DNA from: Kocuria sp.
Lineage (GTDB): Bacteria; Actinomycetota; Actinomycetes; Actinomycetales; Micrococcaceae
DNA: 12,235 bases
Assembly (NCBI GenBank): GCA_030454085.1
Contig: JAKDJD010000056.1
Coordinates: 1 to 12,235 of the forward strand
Direction of reading: 5' to 3'
Part shown: positions 6,050-12,235 of the stretch, in pieces
Layout: each line of letters begins with the position of its first letter
Numbering within the stretch: position 1 is the stretch's first letter
Position numbers and translations under genes: made by a program
The notes under the pieces: generated by a model
Told to the model about the DNA's origin: nothing
Databases searched by the model: none
The model's input: only the letters and a program-made list of their open reading frames with translations

Positions 6050-7366
6050 ATGGTAAAAATATCGGACTCACCCGCGACGCAGGCCATCGACGAGATCCCG
6101 TTCAACCGGTTTCACCTACGGGTCACCGTCATGACCTTCGGTGCCAATTTCACGGACGGTTATATCCTCGGCATGATCGGGGCGCTCCTGCCGGCGCTGA
6201 CTGCGGGATGGTCGCTCACCGGCCTCGAATCGGGACTGCTGGCCAGTTCGGCACTCATCGGGCTGTTCTTCGGGAGCCTGGTGCTCGGACGGGTGGGTGA
6301 CCTCATCGGGCGGCAGCGCGTCTTCGTCCTCAATTTCGTGATCATCACGGTCGCCTCGGTCCTACAGTTCTGGGCCGAGGGGTTCCTGAGCCTCTTCATT
6401 CTGCGGCTTATTATCGGCTTCGGGCTCGGCGCGGACTACGCCGTCGGGCCAACGTTGCTCTCGGAGTTCTCCCCGAGGAAGTCTCGCGGCATCATGCTGT
6501 CTTCCCTGACCGTCATGTGGACCGTCGGATACGTCGTCGCCAATATCCTGGGAAGCCTGTTCCTCGCGGGGGAGGAATCGTGGCGATTGCTGCTGGCCAG
6601 CGGCGCCATTCCCGCCCTCGTGGTCCTGGCGGTGCGGATCGGAGCCCCGGAATCGCCGGGGTGGCTCATCAGCAAGGGTCGCGTCGAGGAGGCCCAGAAG
6701 ATCGTCGGGAAATACCTCAAGGCGGATATCTCGACGACGGACTTGGCCACGAACTCCGAGCCCGAGGACAGCGGCGGATTCCGTGAGGTCTTCGCCTCAG
6801 GGCAAGCGAAGTACACCTGGTTCGGCATCGTGTTCTACAGCGCCCTCGTGCTCCCCTACTTCGCCATCTACACGTTCATGCCGACCATCTTCGAGAGCCT
6901 GGACGTCTCGGGCGGGCACTTGCAGGAAATTGTCCTGAACATTTTCCTCCTCCTTGGAGGGATCGCAGGATTGTGGTTCGTCCAGAAGTTCTCGCGGCGC
7001 AGTGCCAGCATCATCTCCTTCGTGATCCTCACGGCATCGCTGATCCTGCTGGGTCTGCTGGTCGACACCTCAATCGGCGTCCTCATGATCCCGTTCGTCG
7101 TGTACACCTTCGTGATGTCCGCTGCGTCGAACCTGACGCAGGTGTATCCGGCCGAACTGTTCCCCACGAGGTTGCGCGCGACCGGCGTGGGACTCCTCAA
7201 TGCGTTGAGTCGGATCGCTTCGGCGGCGGGGACATTCATTCTTCCCCTCATGCTGTCCGCTTGGGGAATATCCTGGTCAATGTTCGCGCTGGCCCTCGTG
7301 CTGCTGGTCGGCCTCCTCTTCACCGTCAAGTACGCCCCGGAGACCTCGACCAAGCATCTGGTGTAG
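6050..7366 (+). CDS. MFS transporter, probable proton-coupled organic acid/solute importer
   Basis: A 438-residue inner-membrane protein with about 12 hydrophobic segments. It shows the sugar/organic-acid porter signatures: DGYILG with Asp36 in the first helix, motif A GRVGDLIGRQR (80-90), RLIIGFGLGADY (119-130), PESPGWL followed by GRVEEAQ (200-216) before the central loop, and PAELFPTRLRATGVG (367-381) in the second half. This combination is seen in proton-coupled importers of organic acids, niacin and inositol, so uptake of the lyase substrate is a reasonable inference. I chose ATG 6050 (AGGA 6 nt upstream) over an in-frame ATG at 5936, which overlaps the IclR gene and adds 38 polar residues. 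It is probably co-transcribed with the IclR gene. It converges on the hydrolase across 37 bp. Confidence 0.9.
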   Translation: MVKISDSPATQAIDEIPFNRFHLRVTVMTFGANFTDGYILGMIGALLPALTAGWSLTGLESGLLASSALIGLFFGSLVLGRVGDLIGRQRVFVLNFVIITVASVLQFWAEGFLSLFILRLIIGFGLGADYAVGPTLLSEFSPRKSRGIMLSSLTVMWTVGYVVANILGSLFLAGEESWRLLLASGAIPALVVLAVRIGAPESPGWLISKGRVEEAQKIVGKYLKADISTTDLATNSEPEDSGGFREVFASGQAKYTWFGIVFYSALVLPYFAIYTFMPTIFESLDVSGGHLQEIVLNIFLLLGGIAGLWFVQKFSRRSASIISFVILTASLILLGLLVDTSIGVLMIPFVVYTFVMSAASNLTQVYPAELFPTRLRATGVGLLNALSRIASAAGTFILPLMLSAWGISWSMFALALVLLVGLLFTVKYAPETSTKHLV

Positions 7367-7403
7367 CGGGCGCTGCGGGGCCCTGCGGCAACGCCCCACG
7401 ATG

Positions 7404-8270
7404 TCAGGGCTGGAAAGATGCCCTCCAGTCTCGAATGACGGCCACGACTTCATCCAGGTGTGACTCGAGCAAGAAATGGCCGCCGTCCAGGAGCTCGATC
7501 CGCGGATCGGCGGCATCCCGACGGAAGGCCTCGGCCCCGGCCGGGCCGAAGATCCGGTCGTTGCGACCCCAGATGGCCAAGACCGGGACCTGGGAGGTGC
7601 GCAGCCACTCATGGAACCTCGGGTAGAGGGCACGGTTGGTGTGGTAGTCGGCGAAGAGGGCCAGCTGGACGAGGTCGTTGCCTGGACGCCCCAGAAGGGC
7701 GATGTCGTGCTCCCAGGCATCCGGATCCACCACGGACGGGTCCGGGACACCGTGGAGGTACTGCCATTCCACTGCTTCCCTGTCCAGCGCGGGGCGAAGA
7801 GCCTCCTCGTTCTTCCGCGAAGGGTCCTGCCCATAAGCCCAGATGGGTTCCCAGAAGTCGGGGACGAATCCCTCGTCGTAGGCATTGCCGTTCTGTGAGA
7901 TCACGCCGCCCACAGCATCCGGGTCCTCGAGGGCGAGACGCCATGCGATGGGCGCACCGTAATCCTGCGCATAGACGGTGAACCGCTCCACACTCACCGA
8001 TTCGAGGAAGGCATGCGTGATCCGCGCCAATTCCCTAAAGGTGTACTCGAAATCGTCCACGGCCGGGGCGGAGGACCTTCCGAAGCCGATATGGTCCGGC
8101 GCGATCACGTGATAGCGGTCCGCCAGAGCAGGAATGAGGTGCCGGAACATGTGCGAGCTGGTGGGGTATCCGTGCAGGAGCAGCATCACCGGCGCGTCGA
8201 CGGGGCCGGCCTCCCGGTAGAAAACACGCCAGCCCTCGACGATGATCTCGCGGTGGTGAACAGCCACCAT
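7404..8270 (-). CDS. Alpha/beta-hydrolase, haloalkane dehalogenase/epoxide hydrolase-like
   Basis: A 288-residue cytoplasmic hydrolase. The fold and triad are clear: oxyanion block LLHGYPTSS (31-39), nucleophile Asp103 in VYAQDYGAPIAW, acid Asp238 in WGRNDRIFG and His265 in DGGHFLLES, with a helical cap domain around 130-215. An Asp rather than Ser nucleophile puts it with haloalkane dehalogenases and epoxide hydrolases. The residue after the nucleophile is Tyr instead of the Trp common in true dehalogenases, whose halide site uses that Trp, so dehalogenation is doubtful; this QDYG subtype is a common hydrolase of unknown substrate. The ATG at 8270 has a strong AGGAGG 6 nt upstream. It is divergent from the CGNR regulator, 68 bp away, which may control it. 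Confidence 0.9.
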   Translation of the reverse strand: MVAVHHREIIVEGWRVFYREAGPVDAPVMLLLHGYPTSSHMFRHLIPALADRYHVIAPDHIGFGRSSAPAVDDFEYTFRELARITHAFLESVSVERFTVYAQDYGAPIAWRLALEDPDAVGGVISQNGNAYDEGFVPDFWEPIWAYGQDPSRKNEEALRPALDREAVEWQYLHGVPDPSVVDPDAWEHDIALLGRPGNDLVQLALFADYHTNRALYPRFHEWLRTSQVPVLAIWGRNDRIFGPAGAEAFRRDAADPRIELLDGGHFLLESHLDEVVAVIRDWRASFQP

Positions 8271-8338
8271 TACTAACCTCCTAAACTAGCTTTACTGGTT
8301 ACGGGCACGGTAGCATGGGTACGCGAAGGAGGGCACAC
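8271..8338. promoter_or_regulatory. Divergent hydrolase/CGNR control region with both ribosome sites
   Basis: These 68 bp carry AGGAGG for the hydrolase on the minus strand (8277-8282) and GAAGGAGGG for the CGNR gene (8325-8333), leaving about 40 bp for both promoters. The core has two similar short blocks when read on the minus strand, CCAGTAAA and CTAGTTTA, that could be half-sites. I cannot assign a promoter with confidence; such tight spacing implies overlapping, mutually dependent control. Confidence 0.4.
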
Positions 8339-8848
8339 GTGATCGAAGACGAAAAACTTCTGTTGGACGTTCTCAACTCCGCGCCGCGGGACGGCGGGGA
8401 GCCCCTGGAATATCTGCACGGTCAGCGCGGCGTCGCCCTAGCCCGCGCCTACGGCGGGTCCGGCGACGACCCAGAGTTGCGGCATCTGCGGATCGCACGG
8501 GACCGGTTGCAGGACCTGATCCGAGGCAGCGAGACCGCCACAAAATCTCTCCAGGCGCTGATGAGCGAGGCGTCGATGCGGGCAGAGGTCACGCCGCATG
8601 GGGTCGAGTGGAAGCTGTCCGCGCCCCCGGATGTACGGCTCGCGGCTCGCGTCCTGCAGGCATGGTCGCAGGTCAACGAGCACCTACCGGGACGGTTGAG
8701 AGCGTGCGCGAACACGGAGTGCAATCTCTACCTCATTGATCACACGCGCCCAGGGACCGCCAAGTGGTGCTCCATGGCGACGTGCGGCAACCGCATGAAA
8801 GCCCGAGCCCACGCGGCACGCACCCGCAACCCCAAGTCACGGAACTGA
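8339..8848 (+). CDS. CGNR zinc-finger protein, putative transcriptional regulator
   Basis: A 169-residue protein. The C-terminus holds a CGNR zinc finger: Cys123-x4-Cys128, then Cys144-x4-Cys149 in CSMATCGNRMKARAH, with a basic tail. The N-terminal two thirds matches the stress-induced-regulator-like (ABATE) region common in actinobacteria in layout, with LVxxLN-type opening reduced to LLLDVLNSAP. Such proteins are taken to be DNA-binding regulators, though few have been studied. The start is GTG at 8339 because GAAGGAGGG lies 5 nt upstream; the in-frame ATG at 8315 has no ribosome site and would precede it by 8 residues. It faces the hydrolase gene head to head, which suggests it regulates that gene and itself. 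Confidence 0.88.
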   Translation: MIEDEKLLLDVLNSAPRDGGEPLEYLHGQRGVALARAYGGSGDDPELRHLRIARDRLQDLIRGSETATKSLQALMSEASMRAEVTPHGVEWKLSAPPDVRLAARVLQAWSQVNEHLPGRLRACANTECNLYLIDHTRPGTAKWCSMATCGNRMKARAHAARTRNPKSRN

Positions 8849-8853
8849 GCATT

Positions 8854-8887
8854 GCAGAGACCTTGACCACGTCCGACTCTGCGTTTT
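8854..8887 (+). terminator. Weak intrinsic terminator after the CGNR gene
   Basis: GCAGAG (8854-8859) pairs with CTCTGC (8877-8882) around a 17-nt loop, and TTTT follows at 8884-8887. It starts 5 nt after the CGNR stop codon. The loop is long and the stem short, so efficiency is uncertain. Confidence 0.4.
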
Positions 8888-9006
8888 GCACCGAAGGGAC
8901 TTGATCAACGGATGCCGTGGGACAGTACGCGCGACTACCGATGTGTACGTTCGTGAACCTGCGAGATGAACCGTCAAGTCACATATAGCAACGGACAGCA
9001 TCGCGG

Positions 9007-9035
9007 TCGACACCCCGCAAGGAACGGGCTAACCT
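9007..9035 (+). promoter_or_regulatory. Candidate promoter of the AraJ-type MFS gene
   Basis: TCGACA (9007-9012) and TAACCT (9030-9035) are separated by exactly 17 bp, matching the housekeeping pattern in four of six -35 or better positions and the TANNNT -10. It predicts a leader of about 55 nt. The rest of the 249-bp spacer shows nothing I can name. Confidence 0.5.
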
Positions 9036-9097
9036 AGTCTGCGCTCGAGCACGGCGACTGGCTCACATCGATTCCCCTCCACTCAGGAAGGTCACCT

Positions 9098-10339
9098 TTG
9101 ACCACTCTCACACCCACCCGCCGGAGCATTGCCCTCCTTGCCATCGCCCTCGGCGGATTTGGTATCGGAGTGACCGAGTTCGCCTCCATGGGTCTCCTTC
9201 CAGACATCGCGCGAGATCTCCTGCCGAAATTCAGCGAATCCCCCGAGACCGAGATCGCCAGGGCCGGAACGCTCATCACGATGTATGCGTTGGGTGTGGT
9301 GGTGGGAGCCCCAACCATCGCGGCCCTCGGCGCCAAAGCATCCCAAACACGGCTGGCGTTCCTGCTCCTTGCCTTGTTCATCCTCGGGACACTCGCATCC
9401 GCGTTCGCACCGACTTTCGAGCTGCTCTCCCTGTTCCGCTTCATTGCGGCCCTCCCCCACGGCGCATTTTTTGCGGTCGGCTCGCTGTTGGCGGCCCGCC
9501 TCATGGGCCCGGGCAACCAGGGGAAGGGGATTGCCCTGGCACTGTCCGGACTCACTATTGCGAACATTGTGGGTGTTCCGATCGCGACGTGGCTCGGGCA
9601 GCACTTCGGGTGGCGCTCGGCCTACCTGATGGTCGCGGTGATTTTCGCCGTGGCCCTGGTTCTCGCGTTCTATTCCTTCCCGCGCCACACCGGTGATGCA
9701 ACTCGCACCGCAGGGTCCGAACTGCGAGCGTTCAAGAACATCCGCATCTGGATCATGATCGCCGTCGGCTCCATCGGGTTCGGCGGATTCTTCGCGGTCT
9801 ATTCCTACATCACCGAAGTCTCGACCCAGGTGGCGGGCTTGTCGGCGTCGACGGTCCCGTGGGTTCTGGCGGTCTTGGGCATCGGCATGACGATCGGCAA
9901 TATGATCGGTGGCTGGGCCAGCGACCGCAATCTGACCAAGACGGTCCTGTTCGGTTTCAGCGCGTTCATCGTCTCCCTGGTGCTGTACACGCTGCTCGCT
10001 TCGTCCAAGGTCGGCCTCTTCGCGTCGGTATTCCTCATCGGCGTCACCCAGTCGATTCTGATCCCGTCCATCCAGGCCCGGCTGATCCGCATCGCGGGCA
10101 AGGCCGCACTCCTCGGCGCGGCGGTCAACCATTCGGCCTTCAATATTGGCAATGCCCTCGGGGCCGCCCTCGGCGGCGCGTCGATTGCCGCCGGTTTCGG
10201 CTATCTCTCGCCAGGTTGGATCGGCATCGGACTCGCCGCGTCGGGCTTGGTGCTGGCGCTGGTCAGCCTGACGGTCACGCGGTGGGACAAGCGCGCAGAC
10301 CGGGACACCGTGGGCATCGATATCATCAGCGGACGCTGA
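9098..10339 (+). CDS. MFS transporter, AraJ-type (DHA1) efflux family
   Basis: A 413-residue inner-membrane protein with about 12 hydrophobic helices. It matches the AraJ/chloramphenicol-exporter branch of the drug:proton antiporters: GIGVTEFASMGLLPDIA in the first helix, ALGVVVGAPTIAAL in the second, RFIAALPHGAFFAVGSLLAARL and LTIANIVGVPIATWLGQHFGWRSAY across helices 4-6, and NHSAFNIGNALGAALGG late in the protein. Substrates of this branch include sugars and drugs, so the export cargo cannot be stated. The start is TTG at 9098, fixed by AGGAAGG (9085-9091) 6 nt upstream; the first good ATG would cut into the first helix. It is flanked by its own promoter and by a hairpin downstream, so it is probably a single-gene unit. 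Confidence 0.9.
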   Translation: MTTLTPTRRSIALLAIALGGFGIGVTEFASMGLLPDIARDLLPKFSESPETEIARAGTLITMYALGVVVGAPTIAALGAKASQTRLAFLLLALFILGTLASAFAPTFELLSLFRFIAALPHGAFFAVGSLLAARLMGPGNQGKGIALALSGLTIANIVGVPIATWLGQHFGWRSAYLMVAVIFAVALVLAFYSFPRHTGDATRTAGSELRAFKNIRIWIMIAVGSIGFGGFFAVYSYITEVSTQVAGLSASTVPWVLAVLGIGMTIGNMIGGWASDRNLTKTVLFGFSAFIVSLVLYTLLASSKVGLFASVFLIGVTQSILIPSIQARLIRIAGKAALLGAAVNHSAFNIGNALGAALGGASIAAGFGYLSPGWIGIGLAASGLVLALVSLTVTRWDKRADRDTVGIDIISGR

Positions 10340-10356
10340 CGCACCTGCTTGTCATG

Positions 10357-10378
10357 CCAGCGGGGCCGCTTCCGCTGG
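10357..10378 (+). terminator. GC-rich hairpin after the AraJ-type gene
   Basis: CCAGCGG (10357-10363) and CCGCTGG (10372-10378) form a perfect 7-bp stem with an 8-nt loop, 18 nt after the MFS stop codon. There is no U-tract, so termination is only suggested by its place. Confidence 0.35.
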
Positions 10379-10469
10379 ACCAGGATTGGCCGCTCAGAGT
10401 CTTCTTCCATCCTGCGTCGCCGACGTCGGAAACCCGTGCCGCCGGATTCTCACCCGGTGAGTCGGGAGG

Positions 10470-10498
10470 TTCGGCATGGTGATCGAGGACACTAAACT
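10470..10498 (+). promoter_or_regulatory. Weak candidate promoter of the butanediol-dehydrogenase-like gene
   Basis: TAAACT (10493-10498) fits the TANNNT -10 pattern and lies 34 bp before the start codon. Seventeen bp upstream is TTCGGC, a poor -35 element, so the gene may need an activator. Confidence 0.35.
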
Positions 10499-10532
10499 GG
10501 CCATGCACTGACTCCGAACGGAAGAAGAGACC

Positions 10533-11606
10533 ATGCGCGCCGCCCGTTACTACCAGAACCACGACATCCGCATTGACGACGTCGAACCGCCGATAGCGAG
10601 TCCCGGCGAGGTTCTCATCGACGTCGCGTGGTCAGGCATCTGCGGTACTGACCTCCACGAGTACTTGGACGGGCCGATCTTCGTTCCCCCGGCGGGCCAG
10701 CCCCACCCGATTTCCGGTGAAGAAGCACCCATCACGCTCGGGCACGAGATGAGCGGCACCGTCGCCGCGTTGGGAGAGGGCGTCGACGACCTCGAGGTCG
10801 GACAGAAGGTCGTCGTCGAGCCCTATCTCATCCGCGAACGCGACTGGGAAGACCCCCATTATCAGCTCAGCCCTGACATGAATTTCATCGGCTTGGGCGG
10901 TGGAGGCGGCGGTCTCGGGGAACAGATTGCCGTCAACCGTCACTGGGTCCACCCGATTGCGGACTCGGTGGGGCTCGACGAAGCGGCCCTGATCGAACCC
11001 CTCTCCGTGGCACACCACGGTTTTGTGAGGTCCGGAGCCACTCGAGGGGATACCGCCATTATCGGTGGCGCCGGCCCCATCGGCGTGCTCACCGCGGCTG
11101 TGGCCAAGGCGGAAGGACTGACCGTTGTCATGTCCGAACTATCGGAATTGCGTCGTCAGAAAGCCTTGGACGCGGGGGTTGCCGACTATGCCTTCGATCC
11201 TCGGGAAGTGGACGTGGCCGAAGAGGTTCGCGGGCTCACCCATGGGAAGGGTGCGGACGTCGGCTTCGAGTGCAGCTCGGTCGACGTCGTGCTGGATATG
11301 CTTCTCGACGCCGTTCGCCCGGCCGGCGTGATCGTCAACGTATCGATTTGGGGGCACGAGCCCAAGGTCGCTCTCCACAAACTGGTCATGAAGGAGATCG
11401 ACCTCCGGGGCACCATCGGGTACTCATACGACCACCCCGCAACCATCAAGCTCGTTGAAGAGGGCCGAGTGGATCTCCGCCCGTTCATCACGGGCAAGAT
11501 CGGTCTCGACGACCTGATCGACAAAGGCTTCGACACGTTGATCAACCACAACGAGACGGCAGTGAAGATTCTGGTGTCTCCAACCGGCCAAGGACTCGAA
11601 GACTAA
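10533..11606 (+). CDS. Zinc-dependent alcohol dehydrogenase, 2,3-butanediol dehydrogenase-like
   Basis: A 357-residue medium-chain dehydrogenase, likely interconverting 2,3-butanediol and acetoin or a similar diol with NAD. The catalytic zinc site is present: Cys37 in GICGTDLHEYLDGP, His71-Glu72 in LGHEMSG, and Glu155 in IEPLSVAHHG. IGGAGPIGVL (177-186) is the nucleotide-binding turn and Glu202 ends the second strand, favouring NAD. NFIGLGGGGGGLGE and the PPAGQPHPISGEEAP insert are typical of the butanediol group. The four structural-zinc cysteines usual after VEP are missing; that lobe reads VVVEPYLIRERDWEDPHYQL, so only one zinc is expected. The ATG has a purine-rich GAAGAAGAG upstream. No acetoin reductase or acetolactate gene is near, so the physiological role is open. 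Confidence 0.88.
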   Translation: MRAARYYQNHDIRIDDVEPPIASPGEVLIDVAWSGICGTDLHEYLDGPIFVPPAGQPHPISGEEAPITLGHEMSGTVAALGEGVDDLEVGQKVVVEPYLIRERDWEDPHYQLSPDMNFIGLGGGGGGLGEQIAVNRHWVHPIADSVGLDEAALIEPLSVAHHGFVRSGATRGDTAIIGGAGPIGVLTAAVAKAEGLTVVMSELSELRRQKALDAGVADYAFDPREVDVAEEVRGLTHGKGADVGFECSSVDVVLDMLLDAVRPAGVIVNVSIWGHEPKVALHKLVMKEIDLRGTIGYSYDHPATIKLVEEGRVDLRPFITGKIGLDDLIDKGFDTLINHNETAVKILVSPTGQGLED

Positions 11607-11750
11607 CGCCTGGTGATGGGCAGCTCGAGTTGATCCGTGCCGCCCATGCCTCACCCGGCCGGGGAGGTGCCGACGACGTCGAACCCGTCGCCGCCGCCGG
11701 CATTCCTCCGTGGCGACGGTGAGGAGCCCGTCCGCGGCAGCCTCCAGCCG

Positions 11751-11797
11751 TTAAACAAAGAAAACCGCCCCGCATAGAAGCCTACGGGGCGGTTTTC
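11751..11797 (-). terminator. Strong intrinsic terminator directly behind the tRNA 3' part
   Basis: A perfect 13-bp stem (11760-11772 with 11785-11797) encloses a 12-nt loop. On the minus strand the stem ends GGCGGTTTTC and runs into TTTGTTTAA, a good U-rich tail, and the hairpin begins 2 nt after the tRNA-like acceptor end. It therefore looks like the native terminator of that tRNA. It could also stop transcription of the butanediol-dehydrogenase-like gene from the other side, where the U-rich part lies inside the stem. Confidence 0.8.
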
Positions 11798-11799
11798 AG

Positions 11800-11841
11800 T
11801 GGCTCCGACCGACGTCGATCCGGTGACCTTACGATTTTGAG
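11800..11841 (-). tRNA. 3' part of a tRNA (from anticodon loop to acceptor), likely attachment-site remnant
   Basis: On the minus strand the order is: anticodon loop CTCAAAA, 3' anticodon stem TCGTA, variable loop AGGTC, T-arm ACCGG-ATCGACG-TCGGT (five pairs including one G-U, 7-nt loop), 3' acceptor strand CGGAGCC and discriminator A. The short variable loop makes it a class I tRNA, and the loop is one base from the Phe form CTGAAAA. The 5' side does not continue: the preceding GCGAA does not pair with TCGTA and no D-arm or GGCTCCG 5' acceptor is present. The T-loop begins with A instead of the near-invariant T. Truncation exactly at the anticodon loop is typical of integrase-generated tRNA 3' duplications. 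The isoacceptor is not certain. Confidence 0.55.
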
Positions 11842-12032
11842 TTCGCGATAATCACGGGTTTCTGCGGGATGGCAGCGGCTTCCCTCTGCCCGGAACCGAG
11901 CCCAACAAGTTGCCAACCACTGTCACCAATGCCCATAAAATGTGCGGAATAGATGCGGAGTCTGGCGCAGTCACTCCACCCAGTCACCTAATACTCTGGC
12001 TGCCAGTGCGCACTCTCGTCAGGGCGGTATTC
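11842..12032. other. Non-coding stretch between tRNA remnant and small ORF
   Basis: No gene is supported. The stretch contains a small dyad CAACAAGTTG (11903-11912) and the exact direct repeat CAGTCAC at 11968-11974 and 11981-11987 (period 13). Base composition falls below that of the chromosomal genes to the left. Short direct repeats next to a recombination core could be integrase arm-binding sites, but this is only a suggestion. Confidence 0.4.
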
Positions 12033-12155
12033 CTAAGGAAGTTGTGGATCTTCGGTGGCTCGTTCAACGTTCTGCATATGGTTTCGATGCGCGGCTTGGA
12101 CTTCAGGGTCCTGGAGGGCGAGTAGTTCAGCTTTGGTATAGCTGGTGCTGTCCAT
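12033..12155 (-). CDS. Small 40-residue acidic protein, unknown function
   Basis: A 40-codon frame opens with ATG at 12155 and ends with TAG at 12033. It is preceded by AGAAGGG 8 nt upstream and overlaps the end of the recombinase frame by 29 bp in a different frame, an arrangement typical of translational coupling. The product starts MDSTSYTKAELLALQDPEVQ and continues with a mostly hydrophilic, probably helical tail (AAHRNHMQNVERATEDPQLP). I recognise no family. Its place behind a recombinase tail suggests an element-borne accessory gene, for example a modulator of the recombinase; this is inference from position only. Confidence 0.5.
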   Translation of the reverse strand: MDSTSYTKAELLALQDPEVQAAHRNHMQNVERATEDPQLP

Positions 12156-12235
12156 TGCTGGTTCCCTTCTGGATATATCGGTGGGTACTCGTCAGCGTAT
12201 CCTGATCCAAGACCGGGGTGATTTCGAGGTCGCCT
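12127..12235 (-). CDS. Tyrosine recombinase/integrase, C-terminal end (partial, runs off window)
   Basis: Thirty-five codons enter from the right edge and end at TGA 12127-12129. The segment VLDQDTLTSTHRYIQKG aligns without gaps to the common integrase ending LxGHxSLTSTQRYT, which carries the catalytic Tyr; here Tyr is followed by IQ. The usual Gly-His before it reads Asp-Gln, so the last active-site His of the R-H-R-H/W-Y set is replaced by Gln. This may mean a decayed recombinase or a divergent subfamily. The rest of the catalytic domain is outside the window. The integrase call rests on this one motif plus the neighbouring tRNA remnant. Confidence 0.6.
   Translation of the reverse strand, partial: GDLEITPVLDQDTLTSTHRYIQKGTSNGQHQLYQS

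Noticed and set aside
11910..12125. Plus-strand open frame of 71 codons
   Set aside because: It has no ribosome site and lies opposite the minus-strand small ORF, which has one.

Overview
The window is high-GC DNA (roughly low-to-mid 60% by eye) with strong GGAGG-type ribosome sites, frequent TTG/GTG starts and protein families typical of Actinomycetota. A Micrococcales relative is my best guess, but no marker gene fixes the genus.

Layout. Positions 1-532 hold no convincing gene but carry two repeat systems: a block of about 20-bp repeats near 131-182 that looks like the end of an insertion sequence, and a nested inverted repeat at 284-398. A Sad/GabD-type aldehyde dehydrogenase (533-1921, +) converges on an aldo/keto reductase (1951-2808, -). 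A small VOC/PhnB-like protein (3083-3505, -) follows.

The centre looks like one catabolic unit. A histidine/phenylalanine ammonia-lyase-fold protein (3704-5221, -) is transcribed divergently from an IclR-family regulator (5326-5982, +), which is followed by a major facilitator importer (6050-7366, +). The lyase has lost the Ala-Ser-Gly triad that makes the MIO cofactor, and other catalytic residues, while keeping the rest of the fold. It is therefore unlikely to be an ordinary histidine ammonia-lyase. MIO-free members of this fold include ergothionase, which eliminates trimethylamine, so a substrate with a good leaving group is an attractive but unproven idea. The shared 104-bp intergenic region carries two copies of TTTCACTAG 21 bp apart.

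Next come an alpha/beta-hydrolase (7404-8270, -) and a divergent CGNR zinc-finger regulator (8339-8848, +), then an AraJ-type MFS exporter (9098-10339, +) and a zinc-dependent butanediol-dehydrogenase-like enzyme (10533-11606, +).

The right end changes character. On the minus strand lie a tyrosine recombinase C-terminus running off the window, an overlapping 40-residue ORF, and the 3' part of a tRNA beginning in the anticodon loop and followed at once by a terminator. This is the signature of an attachment site, so an integrated element probably extends to the right of the window.
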